Below are positions 27,018 through 35,724 of a DNA stretch of 64,000 bases, one piece after another (within the stretch, counting starts at the first letter, position 1; every line of letters begins with the position of its first letter). The notes beneath the pieces were generated by a model, which was not told the origin of the DNA, made no database searches, and worked only from the letters and a program-made list of their open reading frames with translations. The position numbers and the translations under genes are program-made. The DNA lies in contig NZ_AUFL01000015.1 in the NCBI RefSeq assembly GCF_000426485.1, positions 62,001 through 126,000 of the forward strand. The letters are read 5' to 3'. This stretch comes from Indolivaga capnocytophagoides DSM 22835. Lineage in GTDB: Bacteria; Bacteroidota; Bacteroidia; Bacteroidales; Dysgonomonadaceae.

Positions 27018-28928
27018 TTACAGGACTTTCTCCAATTCTTCGAGAATTTTGTTGTTTCCCGGATATCCGGTGGCTTTGAATGCCATTTTTCCCTTTTTAT
27101 CGAATATCATGTATGTAGGTATTCCATTGAATTTGTATTTTTCAGACAATGCATTCCATTGTTCTTCTTTCAGATAGTAATGTATTCCTCCTATTTCGGG
27201 TAACATGCTCATCCATTTGTTTTTTGGAGAAGTTTCTCCGGATACATACAGCGATACTATACCTTTTTCGGTCATTGTTGGTTTTATCGTTTTTATAGTT
27301 TTCATCGCTCCAATGCAAGGGCCGCACCATGTTGCCCAGATGTCTATAAATACGACTTTTCCCTTATATTTGGAAACAATGGTTTCCAGAACCTTATCTT
27401 TTTCCACATCGGGAGTTGATTCAATTTTGAATCCTCCTTTTGATAAGACTTCTTTCTGAAGTTGTTTTGTCTTTTTGAAAATCAAGTCATATACTTCTTT
27501 GTAATAGGGGTTGCCTGTTCCGGAGAGAATGCTTTCGTCTTTTGAACTCAATTCTGCCGGTTCGGATGCTTTAAATATAACAGGGAATACTTCTCTTAAA
27601 TCTCTCAGCAGTCCTGTTTTACTGCCTGTAATAGTTTCTATGTTTATGGATGGTGGAATAGATGTTATCAGTTTTGAAGAAGAATATTTGAAATCACCGG
27701 AGTAAATAAGCGTAAGATCATTTAAATCGAGCTTTTTAAGTTCTGCTAACTCTTTTTCTGTTGCTTTGGGAAGACTCAGACCGACAGGCTTATCCCAATC
27801 CAGTTTATTCTTTATGCGATAATTCAATTCATAAACTCTATTCATGGAAACGATATTGTCAATCACATTATTTTTCAGATTGCTTTTTATAACTTGTTTT
27901 ACAGCTTGCGGGAAGTCTTCTTTTTCTAGCTTTACAAGCTTTTCATCGTAATTTTTAAACACATAATCTACATATTGCGTATTATTCATTGCTAAAATTG
28001 TGGAATCCGCATAATCAGAATATATGTTTAAGAGAATATTGTATGACTGTAAGGTATCCCTGTATTGTAATATCTGAGTATTTAATTCGGCAAAGCTGCC
28101 ATTAAATGTACAGAAAGTAAGATCGGGTTGAGGGTGATAACGGGAAGTGTTTTTCGAAAAAGCCGTTAGATCATAATATATATCAAGATTTTCCCCCGGA
28201 TTTAGGACTACATTGAGATAGTTGTTGCTAAATGTTATGAATCCTGTTGAAGTGGAATATAAATCGACCTCAAAAGTGTATGTCCCGTCAGATTCTTTTT
28301 TACCGGCGTATTCATCCATATCCTTGGTGAAGAGGTTGTTGATTTTTAATTCTGGTTCTCCGATTGCGTACCCCTCTTTCAACCCTGTTAGATGAAACGT
28401 TATTTTTGAACTTGCTGCTTTAAACACAGGTTCGGGGAGTTTGTATTCTTTATCTATTTTGGTATTTATATTATCCGGCAGTTGCGGCTTATAGGTTTTG
28501 TTTTTTCCGGTAAGGTCGATATCCCATATTTTGAAACAATTATCACAATCGGATTCGATAAAATCGATTATTTTAGTTCCTTTAGGCAGGGGAGGAAAGT
28601 AGAGAGTAAAGTGGTCCTCGCCACTGTCGGGCATCCAGTGTTTTTTGTTCAATTCAATACTGTCCGATCCGGTAATCGTATACTTCTTGCCATCGGCTTG
28701 TATATATGTAGCCGAATCTATCTGTATCCAGTTTCCTGGATAAAAGTATGCATCCATATATAGGATGGTTGCCGAATCAGTTAATACAATTTTGTTGATC
28801 TCAACAGTTTTCGTGTTCTGTAATCCATGTGTTGGCTTTTCTATCGTTTTGGGTCTTGGATCCGTACAACGAATAGTGATTAATCCTAATAAAAGAATGA
28901 AGAGGAGGTAGTTTTTTTTCATAATCAT
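27018..28928 (-). CDS. TlpA-like thioredoxin-fold lipoprotein/exported protein
   Basis: A 636-residue exported protein. The C-terminal 140 residues are a TlpA/ResA-type thioredoxin domain with active site WATWCGPC and the cis-proline region GIPTYMIFDKKG. The large N-terminal part is beta-rich with no recognised enzyme motif, as in Bacteroidota disulfide reductases carrying a DUF4369-like domain. The signal ends LLGLITIRC; Cys is present but Arg at -1 is atypical for a lipobox. Met 3 (28922) is a better-placed start. It probably reduces or isomerises disulfides in the periplasm. It is divergent from ogt. Confidence 0.83.
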   Translation of the reverse strand: MIMKKNYLLFILLLGLITIRCTDPRPKTIEKPTHGLQNTKTVEINKIVLTDSATILYMDAYFYPGNWIQIDSATYIQADGKKYTITGSDSIELNKKHWMPDSGEDHFTLYFPPLPKGTKIIDFIESDCDNCFKIWDIDLTGKNKTYKPQLPDNINTKIDKEYKLPEPVFKAASSKITFHLTGLKEGYAIGEPELKINNLFTKDMDEYAGKKESDGTYTFEVDLYSTSTGFITFSNNYLNVVLNPGENLDIYYDLTAFSKNTSRYHPQPDLTFCTFNGSFAELNTQILQYRDTLQSYNILLNIYSDYADSTILAMNNTQYVDYVFKNYDEKLVKLEKEDFPQAVKQVIKSNLKNNVIDNIVSMNRVYELNYRIKNKLDWDKPVGLSLPKATEKELAELKKLDLNDLTLIYSGDFKYSSSKLITSIPPSINIETITGSKTGLLRDLREVFPVIFKASEPAELSSKDESILSGTGNPYYKEVYDLIFKKTKQLQKEVLSKGGFKIESTPDVEKDKVLETIVSKYKGKVVFIDIWATWCGPCIGAMKTIKTIKPTMTEKGIVSLYVSGETSPKNKWMSMLPEIGGIHYYLKEEQWNALSEKYKFNGIPTYMIFDKKGKMAFKATGYPGNNKILEELEKVL

Positions 28929-29021
28929 AGAAGGTTTTGAAGGTTTGATTGTTGAAAAATATTTTCCTAACTTAACAAAATATTTCTGATTATCAATGTA
29001 TTTCTTATTGAATACTTAAAA

Positions 29022-29567
29022 ATGCTGGAATTGGACAAAAAACAAGTAATAATCACGTCTTCTATTATAATTGAAACTCCGATAGGAGAAATGATCGCAT
29101 ATGCCACCGAGAATGGCATCTGTTTACTCGAATTTACCGACCGAAAGAATATGGAACGGCAGATGCAGGGTCTGTCGACTCTGGCAGAAATAAATCTCAC
29201 AGACCGAGAAAACAGGCATATACGGCTTTTGAAAGAAGAATTATCCGAATACTTCGCCGGGAAACTTACAACTTTTTCTGTTGAATTGGATATGTTAGGA
29301 ACAGACTTTCAGAAAAGAGTATGGTCTCAGTTGTTGTCTATTCCCTATGGGAAAACCATATCGTATATTCAAGAGGCACGATTGATGGGTATAGAGTCGA
29401 GTGTGAGGGCAGTTGCGAATGCAAACGGGGCAAATAAGATTGCTATAATAATCCCTTGTCACCGTGTTATAGGTACAAATAAAACCCTCACGGGGTATGC
29501 CGGAGGGTTAGTTCGAAAACGTTATCTGTTAGATTTGGAGTCTCCTGAAAAAAGCTTATTCGATTGA
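29022..29567 (+). CDS. ogt: Methylated-DNA-[protein]-cysteine S-methyltransferase
   Basis: A 181-residue suicide DNA repair protein that takes the methyl group from O6-methylguanine. The acceptor cysteine is in IIPCHRVIG, and the helix-turn-helix DNA contact is in IPYGKTISYIQEA followed by SSVRAVANANGANK. The N-terminal domain (ETPIGEMIAYATENGICLLEF) is also complete. It is a single-function Ogt type without an AdaA domain. It is convergent with the esterase gene at 29573, 5 bases apart. Confidence 0.94.
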   Translation: MLELDKKQVIITSSIIIETPIGEMIAYATENGICLLEFTDRKNMERQMQGLSTLAEINLTDRENRHIRLLKEELSEYFAGKLTTFSVELDMLGTDFQKRVWSQLLSIPYGKTISYIQEARLMGIESSVRAVANANGANKIAIIIPCHRVIGTNKTLTGYAGGLVRKRYLLDLESPEKSLFD

Positions 29568-29572
29568 GGTGC

Positions 29573-30427
29573 TTATTTTAAATCCTGAAGCCAGTGTTTC
29601 AATAATTGGAGCATTTCGGTGTGGTACTTGAAGTTGGGTCTCATGCCCCATCCGTGTCCTCCTTCTGGAAATATGTACATCGTTGCAGGAACATTATTTT
29701 GCTTCAGGGCTTCGTAGTACATAATGCTGTTCATCGATGGAACTGCGTTGTCATCGTCGCTTAATAACAGTATTGTAGGAGGAGTTAGTTCAGTAATCTG
29801 TGTTTCGTTCGAATAAAACATTACATCATTAGCGGAAGGGTTTTCTCCTAACAAATTGCTTTTTGATCCCTGATGAGTATATTCTCCCATTGTTATTACC
29901 GGATAAAATAAAATAGAAAAATCGGGGCGGGTATCTTGTCCGTCAAAATGTGTAGAACCTGTTGACGCAAGATGTCCTCCTGCCGAAAATCCAGCTACAC
30001 CGACTTTAAGGGCAGAAGAGTCTTTTCTCGACAGATTTTTCTTTGCATATCTGATTGCCTGCTGAAGGTCTTCCAAAGGCACGGTTTTATGTTGGTTGGG
30101 TAAACGGTATTTAAGAACAACTCCTGTGATACCTAACGATTGAAGCCATTTTGCAAAATCATAACCCTCGTGATCAATAGCCAGACGGCTGTAGCCTCCA
30201 CCGGGACAAATTACAACTGCAATGTTGCGGTCTATCGCCAAATTGGGTTTGTAAATAAACATCTCGGGTGCACTGACATTCGAAATGCGGTTGTTTTCGT
30301 CAACTTCAGTACCTGTAATCCCATTATCTGTAGGCGGATTTTCATTCCATAACTTTACAATTTCTTGTGCATTCATCGTACTTACTGCGATAATAGAGAA
30401 TAAAAACAACAATAATTTTTTCTTCAT
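29573..30427 (-). CDS. Exported alpha/beta hydrolase, acetyl-esterase-like (tandem paralogue 2)
   Basis: A 284-residue hydrolase with a signal peptide ending near TMNAQ. ICPGGGYSRLAIDHEG forms the oxyanion loop (GGG type), and VAGFSAGGHLAS carries the nucleophilic serine; the acid is in LLLSDDDNAVP and the His in PEGGHGWG. The BD-FAE/acetyl-xylan esterase group fits best. It is 4 bases downstream of a close paralogue with the same motif set, which indicates tandem duplication. Likely removes acetyl groups from glycans in the periplasm; substrate unknown. Confidence 0.85.
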   Translation of the reverse strand: MKKKLLLFLFSIIAVSTMNAQEIVKLWNENPPTDNGITGTEVDENNRISNVSAPEMFIYKPNLAIDRNIAVVICPGGGYSRLAIDHEGYDFAKWLQSLGITGVVLKYRLPNQHKTVPLEDLQQAIRYAKKNLSRKDSSALKVGVAGFSAGGHLASTGSTHFDGQDTRPDFSILFYPVITMGEYTHQGSKSNLLGENPSANDVMFYSNETQITELTPPTILLLSDDDNAVPSMNSIMYYEALKQNNVPATMYIFPEGGHGWGMRPNFKYHTEMLQLLKHWLQDLK

Positions 30428-30431
30428 GATA

Positions 30432-31274
30432 TTATTTTATATAAAGGTCTAACCATGTTTTCAGAATCGAGAGAGATTCTTCGTTATACTTATAATCGGG
30501 AAGTAATCCCCAGCCATGCCCTCCTTCCGGAAAGATATGTAAACTGGCTGAAATTCCTTTTTCGTTCAATGCCTGATAATAATTCGTACTATGGAATGTC
30601 GGAACAGAAGCATCATCATTTGCGGTAAATATGATTGTTCGGGGAGTATTTTCTGAAACTTGTTTCTCCGGTGAATAATTCGCAATATCTTCTTCCGACG
30701 GTGTTAATCCCATCAGGTTATTACGTGTACCTCCTTTGGTTACGGTTTCCATCGTTATTACCGGATAAAATAGGATAGTGAATGCCGGTCTCGGGCATAA
30801 CTCATTATTGGCATAATAAGTAGAAAGCGTAGCTGCCAGATGTCCTCCTGCCGAGAAACCTGCAACTCCCATCTTAGAAACATCAATGTTCCATTCTTCC
30901 GCATGATTACGGACTATTTGCATTGCCTGACAAGCATCATCAAAAGGAACTTCTTTGTGTTGATTGGGCAATCGGTATTTCAATACAATGCCGACTATTC
31001 CTTGTGATGCTATCCATTTGGCAAAAGCATGTCCTTCGTACGGCATACTTACGCCGGCATATCCTCCCCCGGGAAAAATAAGTACAGCCGGAGTCGGCAG
31101 CTTCGAAAGAGTATGAGGTTTATATATAAAAAGTTCGGCTTTATCGGTTAATCCGTTATTTGTCGGAGGATTGTTTTCCCAGACTTTGAGTTGTATAGGT
31201 TCTTCGTTTTGCCCGCAGGCAGTAACTACAGATACAATTAATAACAGAAGAATGAAATAGTTTTTCTTTTTCAT
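30432..31274 (-). CDS. Exported alpha/beta hydrolase, acetyl-esterase-like (tandem paralogue 1)
   Basis: A 280-residue hydrolase. The signal peptide contains VVTACG, so it is probably a lipoprotein (lipobox VTAC), unlike its paralogue at 29573 whose signal has no cysteine. IFPGGGYAGVSMPYEG and VAGFSAGGHLAATLS match the paralogue closely; TANDDASVP and PEGGHGWGL complete the triad region. It lies 2 bases downstream of ybeY on the same strand, so the three genes probably form one transcript. Different anchoring of the two paralogues suggests different sites of action. Confidence 0.85.
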   Translation of the reverse strand: MKKKNYFILLLLIVSVVTACGQNEEPIQLKVWENNPPTNNGLTDKAELFIYKPHTLSKLPTPAVLIFPGGGYAGVSMPYEGHAFAKWIASQGIVGIVLKYRLPNQHKEVPFDDACQAMQIVRNHAEEWNIDVSKMGVAGFSAGGHLAATLSTYYANNELCPRPAFTILFYPVITMETVTKGGTRNNLMGLTPSEEDIANYSPEKQVSENTPRTIIFTANDDASVPTFHSTNYYQALNEKGISASLHIFPEGGHGWGLLPDYKYNEESLSILKTWLDLYIK

Positions 31275-31276
31275 AA

Positions 31277-31699
31277 TCAGTAAGATGCAAGTAAGCTTAA
31301 CGCTTTGTTTTCACATTCGGTCATATGTTCCCTTTCTCCGGGACCCTTATCGTTTATCCCACATAAATGAAGAATACCATGTATGATGATCCGGTTCAAT
31401 TCATCGTTGAAATCGGTTTTAAACTGTTCTGAATTACTTTTTACGGTGTCGAGACTTATAAATATATCTCCTCCGATAACATTATCTTCGGTATAGTCGA
31501 ATGTGATTATATCGGTAAAATAGTCGTGTTGGAGGTACTCTTTGTTGATTTCGAGTATCTTATCGTCCGAGCAGAATATATAGGAAATGTCACCTGTTTT
31601 CTTCTGATAAGATGCAGCGACTTCTTTAATCCATTTATTGGTGATCCGTTTTTTTAGATGAGGTTCTTTTATGTCCTCTGCCTGATAAGTAATTGCCAT
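31277..31699 (-). CDS. ybeY: Endoribonuclease YbeY (16S rRNA maturation)
   Basis: 140 residues from the ATG at 31699. The frame is open upstream to 31777, but those 26 residues are mostly Lys and Arg and precede the family start MAITYQAEDI, so the shorter start is chosen. The zinc site HGILHLCG is followed by INDKGPGEREHM, the Bacteroidota form in which the third histidine of the usual H-x3-H-x5-H is shifted. IITFDYTED precedes it. YbeY matures the 16S 3' end and takes part in ribosome quality control. It leads the operon with the two esterases. Confidence 0.92.
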   Translation of the reverse strand: MAITYQAEDIKEPHLKKRITNKWIKEVAASYQKKTGDISYIFCSDDKILEINKEYLQHDYFTDIITFDYTEDNVIGGDIFISLDTVKSNSEQFKTDFNDELNRIIIHGILHLCGINDKGPGEREHMTECENKALSLLASY

Positions 31700-31784
31700 A
31701 TATTTGATTCTTTTAGGATCATAGACCCTTTTGTTATAAACTTTCTTCTTAATTTTCTGTATCCGTGCATTTTTCAAAAAGGTA

Positions 31785-31998
31785 ACAAAAGTTACACCCT
31801 TTATGTTTCTTTTTATTAATGCTTCCTTTCTGCTGTTCTTTGGGGTTTGTAAACTTAAGTCCCTGAATGCATATTACAAATCTCAAGTGATGAAAACTGG
31901 TCGTAGGGGCAAATAAATATTTGCCCGTTTGTAGGTCTTCATGACAGCGCAAGTTATTATTTTCATATTGGACAGTCACTTATTCTCTATAGATAAAA
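31785..31998 (-). repeat. 240-bp dispersed repeat, copy C (diverged)
   Basis: Starts CAAAAAGGTAACAAAAGTTAC and ends CTATAGATAAAAA, as in copy B. It keeps a perfect palindrome GGGCAAATA-AA-TATTTGCCC near 31907-31926 and GTAAC-AAAA-GTTAC at its end, but the sequence between has diverged. Degenerate GGTCT cores follow at 32016-32043. Confidence 0.7.
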
Positions 31999-32015
31999 AA
32001 TAAGAAACAAATGGG

Positions 32016-32043
32016 TCTGTGATCCTAAAAGGGTCTAAAACCC
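32016..32043 (+). repeat. Degenerate palindromic element cores beside the SpmAB-fusion stop codon
   Basis: Plus strand GGGTCTGTGATCC is followed by GGGTCTAAAACCC, the second ending within 2 bases of the minus-strand stop at 32045. These look like two decayed copies of the GGTCTNAGACC core next to repeat copy C. AATGGGT and ACCCATT can also pair to close a larger hairpin that could terminate transcription. Confidence 0.5.
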
Positions 32044-32044
32044 A

Positions 32045-33277
32045 TTATCCAAAAAAGATATATGCAACCCATATTGCAGTAATAACACCCATAAGATCGG
32101 CTAAAAGAGCATATGGAACAGTATATCTGCTGTTTTTTATATTAACGCAGCCATAATAAACAGCTACAACATAAAACGTAGTATCGGTAGATGCCTGAAA
32201 TATAGAAGAAAGCCTTCCTGCAAAAGATTCGGGACCGAAAGTTGCCATTGTCTCCGCCATCATTCCACGTGCGCCGCTTCCGCTTAAAGGCTTCATCAAA
32301 GCGGTGGGTAATGCGTCCAGCCATCTGGTATCTCCCCCGAAAAGGGCAACAAAAGACTTTATGCCATCTACCAGAAAGTCCATTGTGCCTGATGCACGAA
32401 ACATTCCGACAGCTACTAAAATAGCAATTAAATAGGGAATAATGCGTACGGCTGTCGCAAATCCGTCTTTGGCTCCGTCAATAAAAGAATCATATACATT
32501 TATTTTCTTTCGGACTCCGCTTAATATAAAGAAGATAATGACTCCGAATAATATGAGGCTGGCTATAACGCTCGATGCCTTTTGTGCTCTTTCGGGACCC
32601 ATTTCATTGAAAGCCCAGATAACGCCCCCGATTAGAACCGCTACACTGCCGAATGTGCCGAGTATGACTTTGTCGAAAATATTAATCTTTTGCTTGATAC
32701 AGACAGCCAGTACTCCGATCATTGTGGATACAAAAGTAGCAATCATAATCGGGACAAAGACATCCGCAGGATTGCTTGCTCCCATTTGAGCCCTGATCGT
32801 CATAACCGATACTGGTATGAGAGTAAGTCCCGAAGCATTCATTACCAGAAACATGATCATGGGGTTGGATGCTTTCGTTTTATCGGGATTTATTTCCTGC
32901 AGTTCTTTCATTGCCTGTAGTCCGGCAGGAGTTGCCGCATTGTCAAGTCCCAGTATATTTGCCGATAAATTCATTAATATAGATCCTCCGGCAGGATGAT
33001 TTTTGGGTATGTCAGGAAAAAGCCTGCTGAAAAGGGGATTTATTGCTCTGGAAAACATTTGAATAACACCTCCTTGTTCTCCTATGCGCATCAATCCCAT
33101 CCATAAGGTAAGTACACCTGTGAGACCGATAGATATTTCGAAACCTGTTCGTGCTGAAGAAAATGTAGAATTTACGGTAGCATTGAAAGTCTCGAAGTCA
33201 CCGAATATAATCAATCGTGATAATGATACTACAAAAGCTATAACGAAAAAAGCAATCCAGATATAATTGAGAACCAT
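32045..33277 (-). CDS. Nucleoside-recognition (Gate) domain membrane protein, SpmA-SpmB fusion
   Basis: A 410-residue membrane protein joining the two halves known separately as spore maturation proteins SpmA and SpmB. The N half carries LNLSANILGLDNAATPAGL-type residues (SANILGLDNAATPAG) and MIMFLVMNASGLTLIP. The C half carries DGFATAVRIIPYLIAILVAV and PLSGSGARGMM with the typical TDTTFYVVAVYYG. Transport of a small solute or ion is inferred; sporulation is irrelevant in this phylum. A small lipoprotein gene lies 4 bases upstream on the same strand. Confidence 0.88.
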   Translation of the reverse strand: MVLNYIWIAFFVIAFVVSLSRLIIFGDFETFNATVNSTFSSARTGFEISIGLTGVLTLWMGLMRIGEQGGVIQMFSRAINPLFSRLFPDIPKNHPAGGSILMNLSANILGLDNAATPAGLQAMKELQEINPDKTKASNPMIMFLVMNASGLTLIPVSVMTIRAQMGASNPADVFVPIMIATFVSTMIGVLAVCIKQKINIFDKVILGTFGSVAVLIGGVIWAFNEMGPERAQKASSVIASLILFGVIIFFILSGVRKKINVYDSFIDGAKDGFATAVRIIPYLIAILVAVGMFRASGTMDFLVDGIKSFVALFGGDTRWLDALPTALMKPLSGSGARGMMAETMATFGPESFAGRLSSIFQASTDTTFYVVAVYYGCVNIKNSRYTVPYALLADLMGVITAIWVAYIFFG

Positions 33278-33281
33278 GATT

Positions 33282-33620
33282 TTATTTGCTTTCAGAATTT
33301 ATAGGAGCAGGAACAGGTGGAACCGGGTATACAGGCCGCATTTCTTTGTGCCACTCTTTTAATATTCCGTTTTCGAATTGAAGAATGTAAAAATCAGACT
33401 TTGTGTTTTCGTAGCCGAGTATTTCAACCGATACACCGTCATCCGTTTTGAATGCACCTACTCGGTGATAGTCATTTCCTAAAGCTTTTATTACCTCTTT
33501 TTTAGTCATATCTAACTCTATTTTTTTCATATTCGAGTCAGCGCTCCACATATTTAGAGTAGAGCTGCATCCTGACAGGATAAAAGAGACCGTGATGAGT
33601 AGCAATGCATTTCTGATCAT
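33282..33620 (-). CDS. Small lipoprotein, BamE/SmpA-like in outline
   Basis: A 112-residue protein with a lipobox (ILSGC at residues 14-18) after a short signal. The mature part (MTKKEVIKALGNDYHRVGAF, then a beta segment FYILQFENGILKEW) resembles the alpha-alpha-beta layout of small BamE-like envelope lipoproteins; similarity is by pattern only. The tail is proline-rich (PVYPVPPVPAP). It precedes the SpmAB fusion gene by 4 bases, so the two are cotranscribed. Function unknown. Confidence 0.75.
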   Translation of the reverse strand: MIRNALLLITVSFILSGCSSTLNMWSADSNMKKIELDMTKKEVIKALGNDYHRVGAFKTDDGVSVEILGYENTKSDFYILQFENGILKEWHKEMRPVYPVPPVPAPINSESK

Positions 33621-33640
33621 AATAATATATTTTCAAATTA

Positions 33641-33692
33641 TAATAAGCTCAGTTTATTATACTTGCCAAAGTACTAAATAGGTCTGTGACCG
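33641..33692 (+). repeat. Dispersed palindromic element, copy 5
   Basis: TTATTATACTTGCCAAAG tail and core GGTCTGTGACC at 33681-33691, about 110 bases upstream of the RNase P RNA. The spacer otherwise holds only the rnpB promoter. Confidence 0.8.
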
Positions 33693-33784
33693 TATTTAGT
33701 AAAACTATTTACAATATTACATCTTTTTGATGGATAATGAGAACACAAATAAAACAAAAACATGTGATTAAAGACTCAAAATAT

Positions 33785-33792
33785 TACCTTTG
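33785..33792 (+). promoter_or_regulatory. rnpB -7 box
   Basis: TACCTTTG (TAnnTTTG) ends 9 bases before the first base of the RNase P RNA P1 stem, the right spacing for a Bacteroidota promoter. Confidence 0.65.
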
Positions 33793-33801
33793 CCTTAAAT
33801 T

Positions 33802-34163
33802 ACAGTCGGGCGGTCTGTCGCTGAGCATTTTCTTCGGAGAATGAAAAGAGGAAAGTCCGGGCAACACAGGGCATCATATTTCCTAACGGGAAGCTGTTCG
33901 CGAGGGCAGAGTAAGGTAACAGAAAATAACCGCCCCTATCGGGGTAAGGGTGAAAAGGTGAGGTAAGAGCTCACCGGTCTTCGTAGCAATATGAAGAGCC
34001 GTACTACTTATGAGTTGCAAGACCATGTATACCGACGCACGTAGGGCTGCCCGCCCGATGTCGGGGGGTAGGTCGCTAGAGCCTGATGGTGACATCAGGT
34101 GTAGATAAATGGCAGGCACTCTGCTTTATGCAGAGTACAGAACCCGGCTTATAGCCCGACTGT
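33802..34163 (+). ncRNA. rnpB: RNase P RNA component (bacterial type A)
   Basis: About 362 bases. The ends pair as helix P1 (ACAGTCGGGC with GCCCGACTGT). The conserved core GAGGAAAGTCCGGGC follows at 33848-33862. Further hallmarks are CAGAGTAAGGTAACAG-like CR-II/III sequence, the GGTAAGAGCTCACCGG-type hairpin, and the 3' AGATAAATGGCAGGC and ACAGAACCCGGCTTA. It is the catalytic RNA that removes 5' leaders from tRNA precursors. It lies 30 bases upstream of xseB and has its own -7 box. Ends are set by P1 pairing. Confidence 0.95.
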
Positions 34164-34193
34164 ATTTTTTATTTCTTCACAAAAAGAACAATA

Positions 34194-34391
34194 ATGGCTA
34201 AAAGGGAGAAAAGCTATACCGAAGCTTTAAGCGAATTGCAGAATATTCTCGATAAAATCGAGTCGGGAGATCTGGATGTAGACGTTTTGACCGATGAAAT
34301 CAAAAAAGCATCGGAGTTAATCAAATTGTGTAAAGACAAACTGTATAAAACAGATGCGCAGATTAAAAAAATAATCGACGAAATAGACTAA
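34194..34391 (+). CDS. xseB: Exodeoxyribonuclease VII small subunit
   Basis: A 65-residue helical protein of standard length. YTEALSELQNILDKIESGD is the family signature, followed by a second helix LIKLCKDKLYKTDAQIKKII. It binds XseA (encoded at 44749 in this window) to form exonuclease VII, which trims single-stranded DNA. Here it is separated from xseA by more than 10 kb. The stop codon TAA is directly joined to a palindromic element core. Confidence 0.92.
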   Translation: MAKREKSYTEALSELQNILDKIESGDLDVDVLTDEIKKASELIKLCKDKLYKTDAQIKKIIDEID

Positions 34392-34466
34392 GGTCTCAGA
34401 CCTTCCTGCTTTGGTAAGTATAATTCCCAGAGCTTGCTATATCAAAATATATCATTAATATCTTTC
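34390..34466 (-). repeat. Dispersed palindromic element, copy 6
   Basis: AAGGTCTCAGACCTT overlaps the xseB stop codon. The tail TTTGGTAAGTATAA and AATATATCATTAATATC fills the spacer up to ispD. Confidence 0.85.
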
Positions 34467-34479
34467 TGTTCTTTTAACT

Positions 34480-35142
34480 ATGAATAATGTTATAATAGTT
34501 GCCGGAGGTAAGGGTTTAAGAATGGGAGCTGATCAGCCGAAACAGTTTATGGCGATTGGCGGTAAACCTATACTGATGCATACGATAGAAGCTTTTTACT
34601 CTTTCGATAAGTCGATACGTATTGTTGTTGCTTTAGCAAAGGATTACCGAGACCATTGGTCGAATCTTTGTAAGGCTTATGGTTTTACGATATATCATGA
34701 GGTGGTTGACGGAGGTGAAACCCGTTTTCATTCTGTGAAAAATGCGTTGGAGCTTGTTGGCGATGGTTGGGTGGCTGTACATGATGCCGTTCGTCCTTTT
34801 TCGTCTAAGGATTTGTTGAATAGATGCTTTTCTCTGGCAAAAGAGCATAAAGCCGTGATTCCTGTATTGGATGTAACTGATAGTTTACGGGAAATGACCG
34901 ATGAAATCGATAGTAAAATAGTAGACCGATCTAAATTTAAATTAGTGCAAACCCCTCAGGTATTTGATGTTAATCTGTTGAAAAATGCTTATAATGCTGA
35001 GTTCTCTAACCTTTTTACTGATGATGCATCTGTTGTGGAGTCGTTAGGTTATAAAATACATCTTACCGAAGGAGAAAAGACCAATATAAAGATTACAACC
35101 CCTTTCGATTTGCAATTGGCAAAGGTTATTTTGACTGAATAA
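34480..35142 (+). CDS. ispD: 2-C-methyl-D-erythritol 4-phosphate cytidylyltransferase
   Basis: A 220-residue cytidylyltransferase of the MEP isoprenoid pathway, coupling CTP to MEP in the cytoplasm. The nucleotide loop is VAGGKGLRMGADQPKQF at residues 7-23. VAVHDAVRPF, LVQTPQVF and FTDDASVVESLG are the other signature blocks. It is followed by a rho-independent terminator. Confidence 0.95.
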   Translation: MNNVIIVAGGKGLRMGADQPKQFMAIGGKPILMHTIEAFYSFDKSIRIVVALAKDYRDHWSNLCKAYGFTIYHEVVDGGETRFHSVKNALELVGDGWVAVHDAVRPFSSKDLLNRCFSLAKEHKAVIPVLDVTDSLREMTDEIDSKIVDRSKFKLVQTPQVFDVNLLKNAYNAEFSNLFTDDASVVESLGYKIHLTEGEKTNIKITTPFDLQLAKVILTE

Positions 35143-35179
35143 ATTTATAACTTATCGGCATGAAAAAATAAGAAAAATT

Positions 35180-35215
35180 AGAGCCTCAGATGTGTTTCCG
35201 GAGGTTCTTTTTTTT
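35180..35215 (+). terminator. Terminator after ispD
   Basis: AGAGCCTC pairs with GAGGTTCT (one wobble) around a 12-base loop and is followed by eight T residues. Confidence 0.75.
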
Positions 35216-35217
35216 GT

Positions 35218-35650
35218 CTAATACGAAGGGTTTTTTATCTGTTTTCTGATCTTCTTTCGAGTGGATATATTTTATATATAAAGTTAATATTTGTCTATAA
35301 TTCATCTTTTATATAACAGTGTTGTTTTGTAATTTTTTGAATTATAATTTTTTAAATGGTGTTTTAAGATGTGAATTAAATATAATAATTTCGATTAATT
35401 CTATTGATATATTTTGCAGGTTATGGTTTTTAATCAAATAGGATTTGTCTGTTATTTGTTCGCCGAGATAATGGTGTTTCTGTAAAATTTATTTTGGTTT
35501 TCTTTGTCTGTTTTCAGGCTTGGGGTTGTGCGGGATATTTGTTTTGAAGTGTCCTCTTTTATATTACTCATTGTATTCTTGGATAGGATATAAAACTATT
35601 TATTATTTTTGTGTATAAGTAACAAACTGTATTCTGCAATATCTTGTAAA
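35218..35650. other. AT-rich gene-free spacer upstream of rpoN
   Basis: About 430 bases with long T and A runs and no coding frame. TATTTTTG near 35602-35612, within TATTTATTATTTTTGTG, fits a -7 box for rpoN; the same string follows palindromic element copy 4 near 21995. Nothing else was recognised. Confidence 0.55.
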
Positions 35651-35703
35651 TATTATATCTGTTACTGATATGCTGGCAAGTTTATAAACAGGTCTGTGAC
35701 CTT
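35651..35703 (+). repeat. Dispersed palindromic element, copy 7
   Basis: TATGCTGGCAAG tail and core GGTCTGTGACC at 35691-35701, then TTA. The core ends 23 bases before the rpoN ATG. Confidence 0.8.
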
Positions 35704-35724
35704 AAATAAAAACAGTTTCGGGGA

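Noticed and set aside
31700-31777. N-terminal extension of YbeY by 26 residues
   Set aside because: The extra residues are Lys/Arg-rich, precede the conserved family start, and nearly touch the 240-bp repeat copy C; the ATG at 31699 is preferred.
33883-34119. 78-residue minus-strand frame inside the RNase P RNA
   Set aside because: The sequence is fully explained by the conserved rnpB structure.
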